In this document: in pieces, positions 15,407-25,585 of the stretch
How the letters are laid out: each line of letters starts with the position of its first letter
Position numbering within the stretch: position 1 is the first letter of the stretch
DNA from: Kitasatospora azatica KCTC 9699
GTDB lineage: Bacteria > Actinomycetota > Actinomycetes > Streptomycetales > Streptomycetaceae
Direction: 5' to 3'
Assembly: GCF_000744785.1 (NCBI RefSeq)
Contig: NZ_JQMO01000002.1
Location: forward strand, 372,001-436,000
DNA: 64,000 nt
Notes under the pieces: model-generated
Told to the model about the DNA's origin: nothing
The model's input: the letters and a program-made list of their open reading frames with translations, nothing else
Database searches by the model: none
Program-made: the position numbers and the translations under genes

Positions 15407-17293
15407 GTGTCCACGATCCCGGTCGGTGGGCTGGTTCCCCGCGCCACCGACAGAGCCGCGGACCTGATCGTCCGCAACGCGAAAATCCACACCGGAGATC
15501 CGGTCCGCCCGCAGGCCGAGGCCATCGCCATCCGCGACGGTGTCATCACGGTCGTCGGTGACGACAACGACGTCGCACCCCAGGTCGGCCCGGACACGAA
15601 GGTGGTCGACGCCCTCGGCCGCCGGATGCTCCCCGGCCTCAACGACGCACATCTGCACGTCATCCGGGGCGGTCTGAACTACGTACTGGAGTTGCGCTGG
15701 GACGGTGTCCCCACCCTGCGCCAGGGCCTGGCGATGCTGCGTGAGCAGGCCGCCCGCACCCCCAAGGGCCAGTGGGTCCGGGTGGTGGGCGGGTGGTCGG
15801 CCGAGCAGTTCGCCGAACGGCGGCTGCCGACCGTCGCCGAGTTGAACGCAGCCGCTCCGGACACCCCGGTGTTCGTCCTGCACCTGTACCAGGCGGCGGT
15901 GCTCAACCGGACGGCTCTCAAGGCCGCGGGATTCACCCGGGACACCCCCGACCCCAGGGGCGGCCAGATCGTCCGGGGCCGGGACGGCGCGCCCACCGGG
16001 ATGCTGCTGGCCGCCCCCAGCGCCCTGATCCTCTACGCGACCCTGGCCAAGGCCCCGGTGCTGGAGGGCGAGGACCGGAAGACTTCCACCCGGCACTTCC
16101 TGCGGGAGCTGAACAGGTTCGGCCTCACCTCGGCGATCGACGCGGCCGGAGGATTCCAGAACTTCCCCGACAACTACAGCACGGTCGTCGAACTGGCGAA
16201 GGCGGGCCAGCTGTCGCTGCGCATCGCCTACCACCTCTTCCCGCAGACCGCCGGTCAGGAGATCGCCGACCTCACCCGCTGGATCGAGATGGCCCGCCCC
16301 GAGGACGGGGACGAATGGCTGCGCCTCAACGGCGCCGGCGAGAACCTCACCTGGGCGGCCGCGGATTTCGAGAACTTCGCCCAGCCGCGTCCGGACCACC
16401 CGCCTTACGAAGCCGAATTCGAGACGGCCGTACGCCTGCTCATGGAGAACGGCTGGGGATTTCGGCTGCACGCCACCTATGACGAGACCATCCGCCGGGA
16501 CTTGGCGGTGTTCGAGAAGCTCGCCGCGGAAGGGCTCTTCCCGGGCGGCAACCGGTGGCTGTTCGACCATGCGGAGACCGTCTCCGCGGACAGCCTGGAC
16601 CGCATCGCCGCCCTCGGCGGCGCCATGTCCGTGCAGAACCGGCTCTCCTTCCAGGGCGAGGCGTTCGTGCGCCGCTACGGCCCCGGCGCGGCCGCGGACG
16701 CCCCGCCGATCCGGGCCATGCTGGAGCGCGGCCTGACCGTCGGCGCCGGCACCGACGCCACCCGGGTCTCCACCTACAACCCGTGGGTCGCCCTGCATTG
16801 GCTCATCACCGGCCGCACCGTCGGCGACCTGGTCGTCCGCCCGCCGCACAACCGGGTCGACCGACGGACCGCGCTGGCGATGTTCACCGAGGCGGGCGCC
16901 GCACTGACCGGGGAGGAGAGCCTCAAGGGCGTCCTGCGCCCGGGCTTCCTCGGTGACCTGGCGGTCCTGTCCGAGGACTACTTCACCGTGCCCGAGCAGG
17001 ACATCGCGCACATCGAGTCCTTGCTGACGGTCGTCGGCGGCCGGATCGTCTACGCGAGCGCCGAGTACGAGGGCCTCGACGAGGAACTGCCGCCGGTCAG
17101 CCCCGAGTGGAGCCCGGTGGCCCACTTCGGCGGCTACCAGGCCACGCCCGGCGCCGGCCTGTCGGGCGCCCGCCAGGCCGAGTTGCTCGGCCAGGCCGTC
17201 GCCGAATCGGAGCAGCACCGCCAGTGGCGTGCCCGACGCGGCCTCACCCCCGAGTCCGCGAGCACGTTCTTCGACCCCTGCTTCTCCCTCTGA
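15407..17293 (+). CDS. YtcJ-like amidohydrolase (Amidohydro_3)
   Basis: A 628-residue metal-dependent hydrolase. It begins with the beta-sandwich ADLIVRNAKIHTGDPVRPQAEAIAIRDGVI, then the metal-binding LPGLNDAHLHVIRGG, later GWGFRLHATYDET, WLFDHAET and GLTVGAGTDATRVSTYNPW with the final Asp ligand, and ends with the barrel exit (LGDLAVLSEDYFTVP). The family hydrolyses amides or imides of exogenous compounds; the substrate is unknown. GTG start with AGGAGG ten bases upstream. First gene of a probable operon with an isochorismatase-type hydrolase. Confidence 0.85.
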   Translation: MSTIPVGGLVPRATDRAADLIVRNAKIHTGDPVRPQAEAIAIRDGVITVVGDDNDVAPQVGPDTKVVDALGRRMLPGLNDAHLHVIRGGLNYVLELRWDGVPTLRQGLAMLREQAARTPKGQWVRVVGGWSAEQFAERRLPTVAELNAAAPDTPVFVLHLYQAAVLNRTALKAAGFTRDTPDPRGGQIVRGRDGAPTGMLLAAPSALILYATLAKAPVLEGEDRKTSTRHFLRELNRFGLTSAIDAAGGFQNFPDNYSTVVELAKAGQLSLRIAYHLFPQTAGQEIADLTRWIEMARPEDGDEWLRLNGAGENLTWAAADFENFAQPRPDHPPYEAEFETAVRLLMENGWGFRLHATYDETIRRDLAVFEKLAAEGLFPGGNRWLFDHAETVSADSLDRIAALGGAMSVQNRLSFQGEAFVRRYGPGAAADAPPIRAMLERGLTVGAGTDATRVSTYNPWVALHWLITGRTVGDLVVRPPHNRVDRRTALAMFTEAGAALTGEESLKGVLRPGFLGDLAVLSEDYFTVPEQDIAHIESLLTVVGGRIVYASAEYEGLDEELPPVSPEWSPVAHFGGYQATPGAGLSGARQAELLGQAVAESEQHRQWRARRGLTPESASTFFDPCFSL

Positions 17294-17423
17294 TCCCCCG
17301 GGAGGGGCCCGGCTACCAGCCGCCTCTCCCGGGACGCCTCCCCAACTCGTGCCTCCCACTGCGCGGTTGGACCCGACAGCGGGCGCCTGTCCGCGCTCGC
17401 ACCACACCTGGAAAGGCCCTGTC

Positions 17424-18086
17424 GTGGTCAACATCTCCGAGGTCACCGCGGCCCCCAGCCCCGACCTGCTCACCCCCGACAACTGTGCGGTGCTGTTCAT
17501 CGACCACCAGCCGCAGATGTTCTTCGGCACCGGCAGCGGCGACCGCACCGCGATCATCAACTCGGCCGCCGGCCTGGCGAAGGCCGCCAAGGCGTTCGAC
17601 GTGCCGGTCGTGCTGAGCACCGTGGCCGCCGAGTCCTTCTCCGGCCCGATCATCCCGCAGCTGTCCGAGGTCTTCCCCGACCAGGAGATCATCGACCGCA
17701 CCACGATGAACGCCTGGGAGGACGTCGACTTCGTGGCGGCCGTCAAGGCGACCGGCCGCGAGAAGCTGGTCATCGCCGGCCTGTGGACCGAGGTCTGCGT
17801 CGTGCTGCCCGTGCTCTCCGCCCTCACCCAGGGCTACGAGGTCTACGTGGTCACCGACGCATCCGGCGGCGTCAGCCCGCAGGCCCACGAACACGCCATC
17901 CAGCGCATGATCCAGGGCGGCGCGGTCCCAGTGACCTGGGTGCAGGTGCTGCTGGAGCTCCAGCGCGACTGGGCCCGCAGCGAGACCTACCTGTCGGTCA
18001 TGGACGTGGTGCGGGAGCACGCCGGCACCTACGGCCTCGGCGTGGTCTACGCGCAAGCCGTCATCGGGGACCACGCCGCCGGCTGA
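17424..18086 (+). CDS. Isochorismatase-family hydrolase (YcaC-like)
   Basis: A 220-residue cysteine hydrolase. The catalytic Asp is in CAVLFIDHQPQMFF (about 30) and the nucleophilic Cys in LVIAGLWTEVCVVLPVLSAL (about 120), followed by TDASGGVSPQAHEHAIQRM. YcaC-like members act on small amides or carbamoyl compounds of undefined nature. GTG start with GGAAAGG six bases upstream. It lies 130 bp after the amidohydrolase; two hydrolases in series suggest stepwise breakdown of an imide or amide (inference). Confidence 0.85.
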   Translation: MVNISEVTAAPSPDLLTPDNCAVLFIDHQPQMFFGTGSGDRTAIINSAAGLAKAAKAFDVPVVLSTVAAESFSGPIIPQLSEVFPDQEIIDRTTMNAWEDVDFVAAVKATGREKLVIAGLWTEVCVVLPVLSALTQGYEVYVVTDASGGVSPQAHEHAIQRMIQGGAVPVTWVQVLLELQRDWARSETYLSVMDVVREHAGTYGLGVVYAQAVIGDHAAG

Positions 18087-18142
18087 ACTCCGCTCATCCG
18101 CAGAGCCGTCAAGAACCGGGTGTCAGGAACAGGCAGGAGAAG

Positions 18143-18667
18143 ATGAACGCTGGTCTGCTGGTGCTCCGGCTGGTGGCGGGACTGCTCATCGCCGGCCACG
18201 GGGTGCAGAAGGTGAGCTTCCGGCTCGGCGGCCACGGCTTGGCCGGCGGAACCGAGGAGTTCCGCCACGACGGGTTCCGCGGCGGTCGGCTGACCGCGAT
18301 CCTCGCGGGAGCCAGTCAGATCGGTGCCGGCCTGTTCCTGACCGCGGGACTGCTCACCCCCATGGCCGCGATGGCGGCCATGGGGGTGATGACGGTCGCG
18401 GGCACCGTGAAATGGCCGAAGGGCCTGTGGGTGCAGAACGACGGCTACGAATACCCGCTGGTCCTCGTCGTCGTCTCCGCGGCGCTGGCCCTCACCGGGC
18501 CCGGCCGGTGGTCGCTCGACCATGCGCTGGGCGTCACGCCCTGGCCGCTGTGGGTCGTCCTGCCCGCGATCGTGGTCGGCCCGGTGAGCGGACTGCTCAC
18601 CCGCGTCGTGTTGCACCGTCCGCCCGCCGCAACGGAAAGGAAGCAGTATGCGCAGGCTGCTGAATGA
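18143..18667 (+). CDS. DoxX-family membrane protein
   Basis: A 174-residue protein with four to five hydrophobic helices: LRLVAGLLIAGHGVQKV at the start, LAGASQIGAGLFLTAGLLTP, and NDGYEYPLVLVVVSAALAL in the second half, as in DoxX/DoxD proteins. Their function is unsettled; some sit with redox or sulfur enzymes. AGGAGA precedes the ATG. Its 3-prime end overlaps the DUF1275 gene by 20 bp, so both are probably in one message with the preceding hydrolases. Confidence 0.85.
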   Translation: MNAGLLVLRLVAGLLIAGHGVQKVSFRLGGHGLAGGTEEFRHDGFRGGRLTAILAGASQIGAGLFLTAGLLTPMAAMAAMGVMTVAGTVKWPKGLWVQNDGYEYPLVLVVVSAALALTGPGRWSLDHALGVTPWPLWVVLPAIVVGPVSGLLTRVVLHRPPAATERKQYAQAAE

Positions 18668-19385
18668 CGCGGTACGAACGCTCGTACCGACCGGAGGGGA
18701 CCGCCACGGCCCGCTTCCTCCCCTGATGCTGACACTGACGGTGGTCACCGGTCTGGTCGACGCGGTGAGCTATCTGGGCCTCGGGCACGTCTTCGTCGCC
18801 AACATGACCGGCAACGTGGTGTTCCTGGGATTCGCTCTGGCGGGCGCGGCGAACCTGTCCGTGCTCGCCTCCGTCGTCGCGCTGGCGGCGTTCCTCGCCG
18901 GCGCGCTCACCGGGGGCAGGCTCGGCACCCGGTTCGCGACGCACCGCGGAAACCTGTTGAAGACGGCCACCGCCCTGCAGGCGGTGCTGGTCGCGGTCAC
19001 CGTGGCTGCCGCCGCGGTCACCGACGGCCGGGTCACCACCAGCGTCCAGTACACGCTGATCGTGTTCCTCGGGCTCGGCATGGGCCTGCAGAACGCGGTC
19101 GCCCGGCACCTGGCTGTCCCGGACCTCACCACGACCGTACTGACCCTGACCCTGACGGGGCTGGCCGCGGACTCCACCCCGGCCGGCGGCGAGGCGCCGC
19201 GCCCCGGCCGCCGGATCCTGTCCGTGCTGGCGATGCTCCTCGGCGCCCTGGTCGGAGCCCAACTGGTCCTGCACGGCCACCTCGTGCTCACCCTGGGCCT
19301 GGCCCTGCTGCTCCTCGCCCTCGTCTCCGTGACCACCCACCGCCTCTCGGCCGCCGACCCGGCCTGGGCACGGTCACCGTCCTGA
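18648..19385 (+). CDS. DUF1275 (YoaK-like) membrane protein
   Basis: A 245-residue protein with about six hydrophobic segments. The family marks are LTVVTGLVDAVSYLGLGHVFVANMTGNVVFLGFAL near the N-terminus and GLGMGLQNAVARHLAVPDLTTTVLTLTLTGLAAD in the middle. The function of DUF1275 is unknown; it is a presumed transporter or accessory membrane protein. AAGGAAG lies before the ATG, which is inside the end of the DoxX gene. Last gene of the plus-strand group, followed by a strong hairpin. Confidence 0.9.
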   Translation: MRRLLNDAVRTLVPTGGDRHGPLPPLMLTLTVVTGLVDAVSYLGLGHVFVANMTGNVVFLGFALAGAANLSVLASVVALAAFLAGALTGGRLGTRFATHRGNLLKTATALQAVLVAVTVAAAAVTDGRVTTSVQYTLIVFLGLGMGLQNAVARHLAVPDLTTTVLTLTLTGLAADSTPAGGEAPRPGRRILSVLAMLLGALVGAQLVLHGHLVLTLGLALLLLALVSVTTHRLSAADPAWARSPS

Positions 19386-19415
19386 GACAGGGACCGCTCG
19401 CCCCACGCGGGCACC

Positions 19416-19458
19416 GGATATGGCTGAGCCCCCTTGACCAGGGGGCTCAGCCATATCC
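19416..19458. terminator. Strong bidirectional hairpin terminator
   Basis: A perfect 19-bp inverted repeat with a five-base loop (TGACC), starting GGATATGGCTGAGCCCCC. It lies 30 bp beyond the DUF1275 stop and 80 bp before the end of the convergent SsgA-like gene, so it can terminate both. The perfection and length are unusual for the window. Confidence 0.85.
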
Positions 19459-19539
19459 GCCTCAGCCATCGCGATATCTCCACCACGGCGGGCGAGGCCA
19501 CGTTTCTTCCTCTCGGTCGAACGATTCCGGTGGCGGGAT

Positions 19540-19965
19540 TCAGTCCAGGCGGCCGGTGAGTTCGGCGAGGACCCGGTCGAGGTCGAGGTGGAGGCTCTCC
19601 GTGCCTGCGGGCACGAGCGAGAGCGTGCGCCGCAGGAACGCGGCGAGCGCCGACTCGTCGATGTCCACCATCGCCGTGCCCTCGGGGGATCTCAGGACGA
19701 TGCGCACGAAGTCCCGGCGGGAGGCGGGGCGGGGAATCACCAGCACGTCCCCGCTGCCGGTGGGCCGACGCAGGCCCTCGGTGAGCAGCGAGCGGGCGAA
19801 CACCCAGTCCACGGGTTGGGCCGAGGGCGCGCCGAGGGAGAGGCGGACGGCGTAGGGGTCGGCGATGTCGTAGTAGAGCGCCGAAGGCAGCGGGGCCGGG
19901 ACCTCGTCCGGGCCGATGACGTGAACGGTCACCACGCTCGTGACCGTCGGTGAAGGCAGGACCAT
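19540..19965 (-). CDS. SsgA-like sporulation/cell-division regulator
   Basis: A 141-residue SALP protein with the family pattern: LYYDIADPYAVRLSLG, VDWVFARSLLTEGL, GSGDVLVIPR, RIVLRSPEGTAMVDIDESALAAFLRRTLSLVPAGTE. SALPs are restricted to sporulating actinomycetes and steer septum placement and spore-wall synthesis, which is the best taxonomic marker in this window. The ATG at 19965 has GAGGA five bases upstream. It is convergent with the DUF1275 gene and follows an AraC regulator gene on the same strand. Confidence 0.9.
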   Translation of the reverse strand: MVLPSPTVTSVVTVHVIGPDEVPAPLPSALYYDIADPYAVRLSLGAPSAQPVDWVFARSLLTEGLRRPTGSGDVLVIPRPASRRDFVRIVLRSPEGTAMVDIDESALAAFLRRTLSLVPAGTESLHLDLDRVLAELTGRLD

Positions 19966-20086
19966 TTCATTCCTCGACAAGGGCTGCGGGATTGGGTTTC
20001 CTTGGAGCGATCCTAAAATCCCGCGGTGCGGGCGACTTGTCGCGGAACGCATGGAACATGGCACGAGAAAGCACCGCCCGCCGGGT

Positions 20087-21070
20087 TCATGCCCGGGTGT
20101 TGCGCCACTCGCGGGGGGCCATCCCGTAGGTGGCCCGGAAAACCCGGCTGAAATGCGCGGCACTGGTGAAACCCCATCGGTGCGCCACCGCGGCGATCAC
20201 GACGCCGTTCCCGTGGCGCGCCAGCTCGCGCCGGCACTCCTCCAGACGACGGCGCTGGATCCACCGGCCGACAGTGGCGTCCTCGCTCTCGAAGAGCTTG
20301 TGCAGATAGCGCAGCGATATGTGGTGGGCGCGGGCGATGGTCTGCGGGGTCAGCTCGGGGTCGGCGAGATGCCGGTCGATGAATGCCTGGATCCGCAGCA
20401 GCAGTACCCGGTTCCCGCCGGGCGTGTCCGCACTCGACCGGCCGAGAACCTCGTCGACCAGCACACCGAGCAGGTCCACGACGTTACGGGCCATCAGCTC
20501 GCCGGCACGTGGCGGGGAGGTTCCCGCGCCGTCCACCAGCCCGGCGAGGAAGGGCGAGAGCAGACCGCGCAGCGGTGTGCCGGGGCCGAGCGGGGAGGCC
20601 GTGACATGTGCCAGGTCGGATTCGCTCAGGCCCAGGACGTCTCTCGGCAGGACGAGAGCCTTCGTCCGAAAGGACTGGGGAAGAATCAGCCGGCCCGGAC
20701 GCGCCATGTCGTAGACGTAGATGTCGCCCGGTCCGATGAGCGTTTCCCGGCCGCCCTGCTCCAAGCGGGCTACTCCTCTGTCCAGCTGGTTGACGACCAC
20801 GTACTCGTCTTCGCCGCCCTGCGCGACGTGCCGGCGCGTCCGCAGGACGGACAGGCAGTCGCCGTCCACGGTGACGGCCTGGAGCCGGCCGACAGGTGTC
20901 GCACGGATCGTGCCGGAGTACACCTCGTCGGGGACGGTGATGTCCATTGCGCCGAACGTCCCGGACAGGGCCTCGCGCCAGTACGTCCGTCTGCGGTCGA
21001 CCGGCAGCGAATCGGTGGTCTGGAAGCTGCCGGGGGCGCTTCTCTCCTGGACCAGTGCGTCAAGTGCCAT
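20087..21070 (-). CDS. AraC-family regulator with AraC_binding_2 domain
   Basis: A 327-residue protein. The N-terminal part (about 20-200: LPVDRRRTYWREALSGTFGAMDI; ETLIGPGDIYVYDMARPG) matches the cupin-like effector domain PF14525, and the C-terminal HTH_18 has two helix-turn-helix motifs (TIARAHHISLRYLHKLFE; VAHRWGFTSAAHFSRVFRATYGMAPREWR). The start at 21070 is the first Met before the domain; the ribosome site is weak. Such regulators frequently control neighbouring oxidoreductase or degradation genes, but no obvious target is adjacent. Confidence 0.9.
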   Translation of the reverse strand: MALDALVQERSAPGSFQTTDSLPVDRRRTYWREALSGTFGAMDITVPDEVYSGTIRATPVGRLQAVTVDGDCLSVLRTRRHVAQGGEDEYVVVNQLDRGVARLEQGGRETLIGPGDIYVYDMARPGRLILPQSFRTKALVLPRDVLGLSESDLAHVTASPLGPGTPLRGLLSPFLAGLVDGAGTSPPRAGELMARNVVDLLGVLVDEVLGRSSADTPGGNRVLLLRIQAFIDRHLADPELTPQTIARAHHISLRYLHKLFESEDATVGRWIQRRRLEECRRELARHGNGVVIAAVAHRWGFTSAAHFSRVFRATYGMAPREWRNTRA

Positions 21071-21222
21071 CGGATCCGTCCGTCTCTTCTGCGGCGTGAG
21101 TTCACGCACGGCCGCGCGTCTTCGGGGGGTGGCGGATACGCGAAGAGCCTGCCAAAGGGCCGCGGGCGCGCACATCACACGACTTCGGCCGATCGCGAGG
21201 GAGGGCGTGGGATACGAAGAAG

Positions 21223-24066
21223 TCACCCTGTGTGTTCGCGGGCGCCCAGCAGGCGGGCGAGTTCGACCCGGGAGGTGATGTCGAGCTTGGTGAACGCGTG
21301 CCGCAGGTGCGAACTCACGGTGTGCGGTGAGATCTCGAGCCGCTCTGCGGCCTGCCGGTTCGTCAGGCCTTGAGCCACCAGCCGGATCACCGCGACCTGC
21401 GAGGCGGTCAGCTCCGGCCACACCGTGACGGACCCCTTGGACGTCGTACGGCGTCGGGGTGATCCCAGGGCCCGCAGGCGGCGGCGGACGCGTGCGGCGT
21501 CGCGCTCGGCGCCGGCCTGGGTGTAGAGGTCGAGGGCCAGGTCGAGGTGGGGCACCGCGTGGACGACGCTCCTCGCGGCCAGCTTGCGTCCGGTGTCCTC
21601 GAGCGCCGAGGCCCGGGGAATCAGCCGGCGGATGCCCCCGTACAACTCGACGGAGCGATGCAGGAGAACGAGGTCGTTGTCGAGCAACCCCCGGGCGTGC
21701 GCGGCTGCCGCCGCCAGGATCGGAAACTGCGGGTTGAGGGCCGCACGGCGCTCCGCCACGGCGACGGCGGCCGCGGCACGTTCCAGGGCGCCGGCCCGCA
21801 AGGCCATGCGGACGAAGACGGGTGCGTCGGCCGGATCGTCCGGGCTGGCCAGCGAGGGGCCCTCCAGGCCGAAGGTCCCGAAGGACTCGTCGAGCAGCGC
21901 CATGGCCCGGCGGGGATCCTCTTCGGCGTCCGCCACCAGTGCCAGCAACCAGGAGCCGACGTTGCGCACCAGGATCGCCGGGTCGTTCAGCATCCGCTGC
22001 ACATCGGTCGCGTACGCTCTCGCCGCCTTCAGGTCGTTGGTGTGCAGGGCGACGCGCACCAGCGTGTACAGGAGAGTGGCGTCGGCGAAGTTGCCCATGC
22101 CCAGTTCGTCGGCCATCGCGGACGCGGCCTCGGCCTCGGCCCGCGCATCCTCCAGCCGGCCCGCGTCCAGCAGCGCCCGGGACCTGTTCATGATCCACAA
22201 GCCCATGGCCGCGGCCTGGCCCTGCCGTTGGGTCTCCCGCACCCCGGCCTCGGACTCGGCGAGCGCCTCCACCGAGCGGCCCGCCGCGTTGAGCAGGAAC
22301 GCCGTCCACAGGGCCTCCGGCACCCACAGCGAATGGGTGAAGCCTACTTCGGCGGCCAGGGCCGACGACCGTTGCGCACACTCGAACGCGGCACTCCAGT
22401 CCATCCGGTAGAACCGCACGACCGACTCGACGGCGACCGCGGTGGCCTCGGCGGCCTTGTCCTGCGCCTGCGCCGCGGCCTGCAGGGCATCCGACACCGC
22501 CTGGGCGGTCACCGTGAAGTCCCCCACCATCCCCAGCTCGAGTGCCCGCAGCGCAAGCAACTGGGCCCGCAGTGAGGCCGGGATGCCGGGAAGAGCGGCT
22601 CCGGCCCCGGCATGCCGAGCCGCCTCCGTGAAGTCGTACTGGCCGGACACCCGCGCCAGGCCGAGCCGCACCAGCGCTTCGGCCTCCGGCTCCATGCTGC
22701 CGGGCAGGGCCGTGCCGGCAAGTCCCCTGGCCTCGGCCGGCTGTCCGGCCTGCCAGAGCAGCAGCATCGTCTCGGCGATGATCGCCGGCCGCTCGGGGGC
22801 TCGCTCGGCGGTGAGTTCCAGTGCCTGACGGCTGAGTTCCGCCGCTGACGACGGCGCGGACGTCGCGAGTTCCGCCGCGGCGGCTCTCAGCAGCTCCACG
22901 GCCTTGCGGTCACCCGGCTCCGCACTGTCCAGCAGCAGGGCGGCCGCCTCGGTGACCGGTGCCCCGCGCGCCAGCAGGATCTCGGAGGCGTGGCACCGCA
23001 GCGCCCGGCGTACCGAGATGGGCAGACTGGCCTCGACGGCCTCGCGGATCAGGTCGTGACGGAACATCAGCCGGTCGTCCCGTTCGACCAGCAGATGGGT
23101 GTGGAGAGCCTCCTCCACCGGTGCGATCAGCGTCGCCGTCGGCTTGTCGAGCAGTTCGGCCAGGACATCGACGGTGACGGTGCGGCCGACGGCGGACGCG
23201 GTCTGCACGATCTCCCGGGTCGACTCGGAGAGCTGGTCGAGACGCTGCTGCACAGAGGTCTGGAAACGGCTGGGAAGACGTCCGCCCGTCAGCCGCGCCA
23301 CGTCGTGCTCGACGATCACCGAGCGTTCGTCGTGCAGGCCGCGCAGCAGCTCCACCAGGAGCAGGGGCACGCCCTCCGCCCGGCGCGCGGCGCTGAGCGT
23401 CGCCGGATCCGGCGGCGCTCCCAGTACGTCCTCGGTGATCTGGGCGACCGCCGTGTCGGCCAGCGGTCCGAGCCGGAGCCGATGGCCACCGGCCTGATCC
23501 AGCCGGTCCAACGTCGTGCGCACGCCGGGTGTCCTGGTGCCGCTGCGGACGGCGACCAGCCACAGGATCGCGTGGGAGGACAGGCGGACCGAGAGCGTGC
23601 GCAGGGCGAGAAGGGTCACGTCGTCCAGCCACTGGACGTCGTCCAGGACGATGACCAGGGGCGTGTTGAGCGCCACCTGTTCCAGCCGGTCCTGCAGCTC
23701 CTGCAACAGCCAGAACCGCTGCTCGGGCGCCGCCGCGAGGTCACGCAGCTTGTCCGTGTCGAACAACGGCTCGGGGCCCGTCAGCAGACCGTCCAGCAGC
23801 GGGCCCAGCGGAACGAACTGGCCGTCGGGATCCGCGCCTCCACGGAACACCCTCAGTCCACGGTGCACCGCGACGGTCTGCGCCTCCGACAGCAGACGGC
23901 TCTTGCCGCTGCCGGGCGCGCCTTCGACGCACACGATGCCGCCGCGGCCCTGAGCCAGCGCATCGCACCGCGCACCGATGAAGTCCAGCTCCTCCTCCCG
24001 GCCCCGTACGGGTGGCTGCACGCCACCGGGTCCGTCAGTGAGGTACGGCTGCTGAAAACGGTCCAA
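21223..24066 (-). CDS. LAL-type LuxR regulator with AAA ATPase domain
   Basis: A 947-residue large ATP-binding LuxR regulator. Walker A is VEGAPGSGKSRLL (47-59), Walker B LVIVLDDVQWLDD, followed by a long helical tetratricopeptide-like region. The C-terminal GerE/LuxR domain reads LTASQVAVIRLVAQGLTNRQAAERLEISPHTVSSHL in shifted pieces across the last 65 residues. LALs are pathway regulators in actinomycetes. It is divergent from an alpha/beta hydrolase gene across 267 bp, the most likely target. Confidence 0.95.
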   Translation of the reverse strand: MDRFQQPYLTDGPGGVQPPVRGREEELDFIGARCDALAQGRGGIVCVEGAPGSGKSRLLSEAQTVAVHRGLRVFRGGADPDGQFVPLGPLLDGLLTGPEPLFDTDKLRDLAAAPEQRFWLLQELQDRLEQVALNTPLVIVLDDVQWLDDVTLLALRTLSVRLSSHAILWLVAVRSGTRTPGVRTTLDRLDQAGGHRLRLGPLADTAVAQITEDVLGAPPDPATLSAARRAEGVPLLLVELLRGLHDERSVIVEHDVARLTGGRLPSRFQTSVQQRLDQLSESTREIVQTASAVGRTVTVDVLAELLDKPTATLIAPVEEALHTHLLVERDDRLMFRHDLIREAVEASLPISVRRALRCHASEILLARGAPVTEAAALLLDSAEPGDRKAVELLRAAAAELATSAPSSAAELSRQALELTAERAPERPAIIAETMLLLWQAGQPAEARGLAGTALPGSMEPEAEALVRLGLARVSGQYDFTEAARHAGAGAALPGIPASLRAQLLALRALELGMVGDFTVTAQAVSDALQAAAQAQDKAAEATAVAVESVVRFYRMDWSAAFECAQRSSALAAEVGFTHSLWVPEALWTAFLLNAAGRSVEALAESEAGVRETQRQGQAAAMGLWIMNRSRALLDAGRLEDARAEAEAASAMADELGMGNFADATLLYTLVRVALHTNDLKAARAYATDVQRMLNDPAILVRNVGSWLLALVADAEEDPRRAMALLDESFGTFGLEGPSLASPDDPADAPVFVRMALRAGALERAAAAVAVAERRAALNPQFPILAAAAAHARGLLDNDLVLLHRSVELYGGIRRLIPRASALEDTGRKLAARSVVHAVPHLDLALDLYTQAGAERDAARVRRRLRALGSPRRRTTSKGSVTVWPELTASQVAVIRLVAQGLTNRQAAERLEISPHTVSSHLRHAFTKLDITSRVELARLLGAREHTG

Positions 24067-24213
24067 GCGGTATCCCCGTACGAGTGCGTGGCCGGGAGGA
24101 GACGGAACAGGTGGAACCAGGTCAATGCTGCCTCAGCGTGCCCTGTCCCGTCGCCCCCGAAATGGCACTGTCCGCCAGACGAGGTGCCGCTCACATGTCC
24201 TCTTCCTCCGTGA

Positions 24214-25170
<957 letters not shown>

Positions 25171-25248
25171 CCTCCCGCCGCGGACCCGGTAGGGCTCGCA
25201 GTGTTGGCCAAGGTCGTCCTGGGCCGCGCCTGCTCCGGCAGGCACGGT

Positions 25249-25404
25249 TCATTCGCCCGCAGTGGTTTCGGCCTCCCAGCGAAGCAGGTCGCCCGGCTGG
25301 CAGTTGAGTACCTCGCAGAGCGCGGCGCGCGTCGCAAAGCGCACCGCCTTGGCGCGGCCGTTCTTGAGTACCGCCAGGTTGGCGCTGGGAACGCGCCAGC
25401 ACCT
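25249..25404 (-). pseudogene. Remnant of a YozG-like Cro/C1 HTH regulator
   Basis: The minus strand encodes NLAVLKNGRAKAVRFATRAA then LCEVLNCQPGDLLRWEAE before a stop, the recognition-helix and C-terminal half of the short HTH regulators that usually follow a DUF2975 gene. The N-terminal half is missing and no start in frame with a ribosome site is visible. A fragment. Confidence 0.6.
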
Positions 25405-25522
25405 CGGCCCCGTTGCCGCAGCCGTAGCAGAGCGGGAGCGAGCCGCAGAGCAGGATCGAGGAGATCAGCATCCGGTTGAGCAGTTCGCAGGATGCGGTCG
25501 GTGGGGCGGAGGAGGCAAGCGT

Positions 25523-25554
25523 TTGTGGCCGACGGCGTGCGCCGTCGGCCACAA
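25523..25554. terminator. Hairpin after the beta-helix protein gene
   Basis: TTGTGGCCGACGGC pairs perfectly with GCCGTCGGCCACAA over a four-base loop (14-bp stem), 31 bp beyond the stop codon of the secreted beta-helix gene on the minus strand. Confidence 0.75.
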
Positions 25555-25585
25555 GGGAAGGCGTTTTGTCAGCCGGTGCTGCGGG

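Noticed and set aside
15293..17827. An 844-codon minus-strand frame opposite the amidohydrolase
   Set aside because: No family match and no ribosome site; the plus frame has all the metal-binding motifs.
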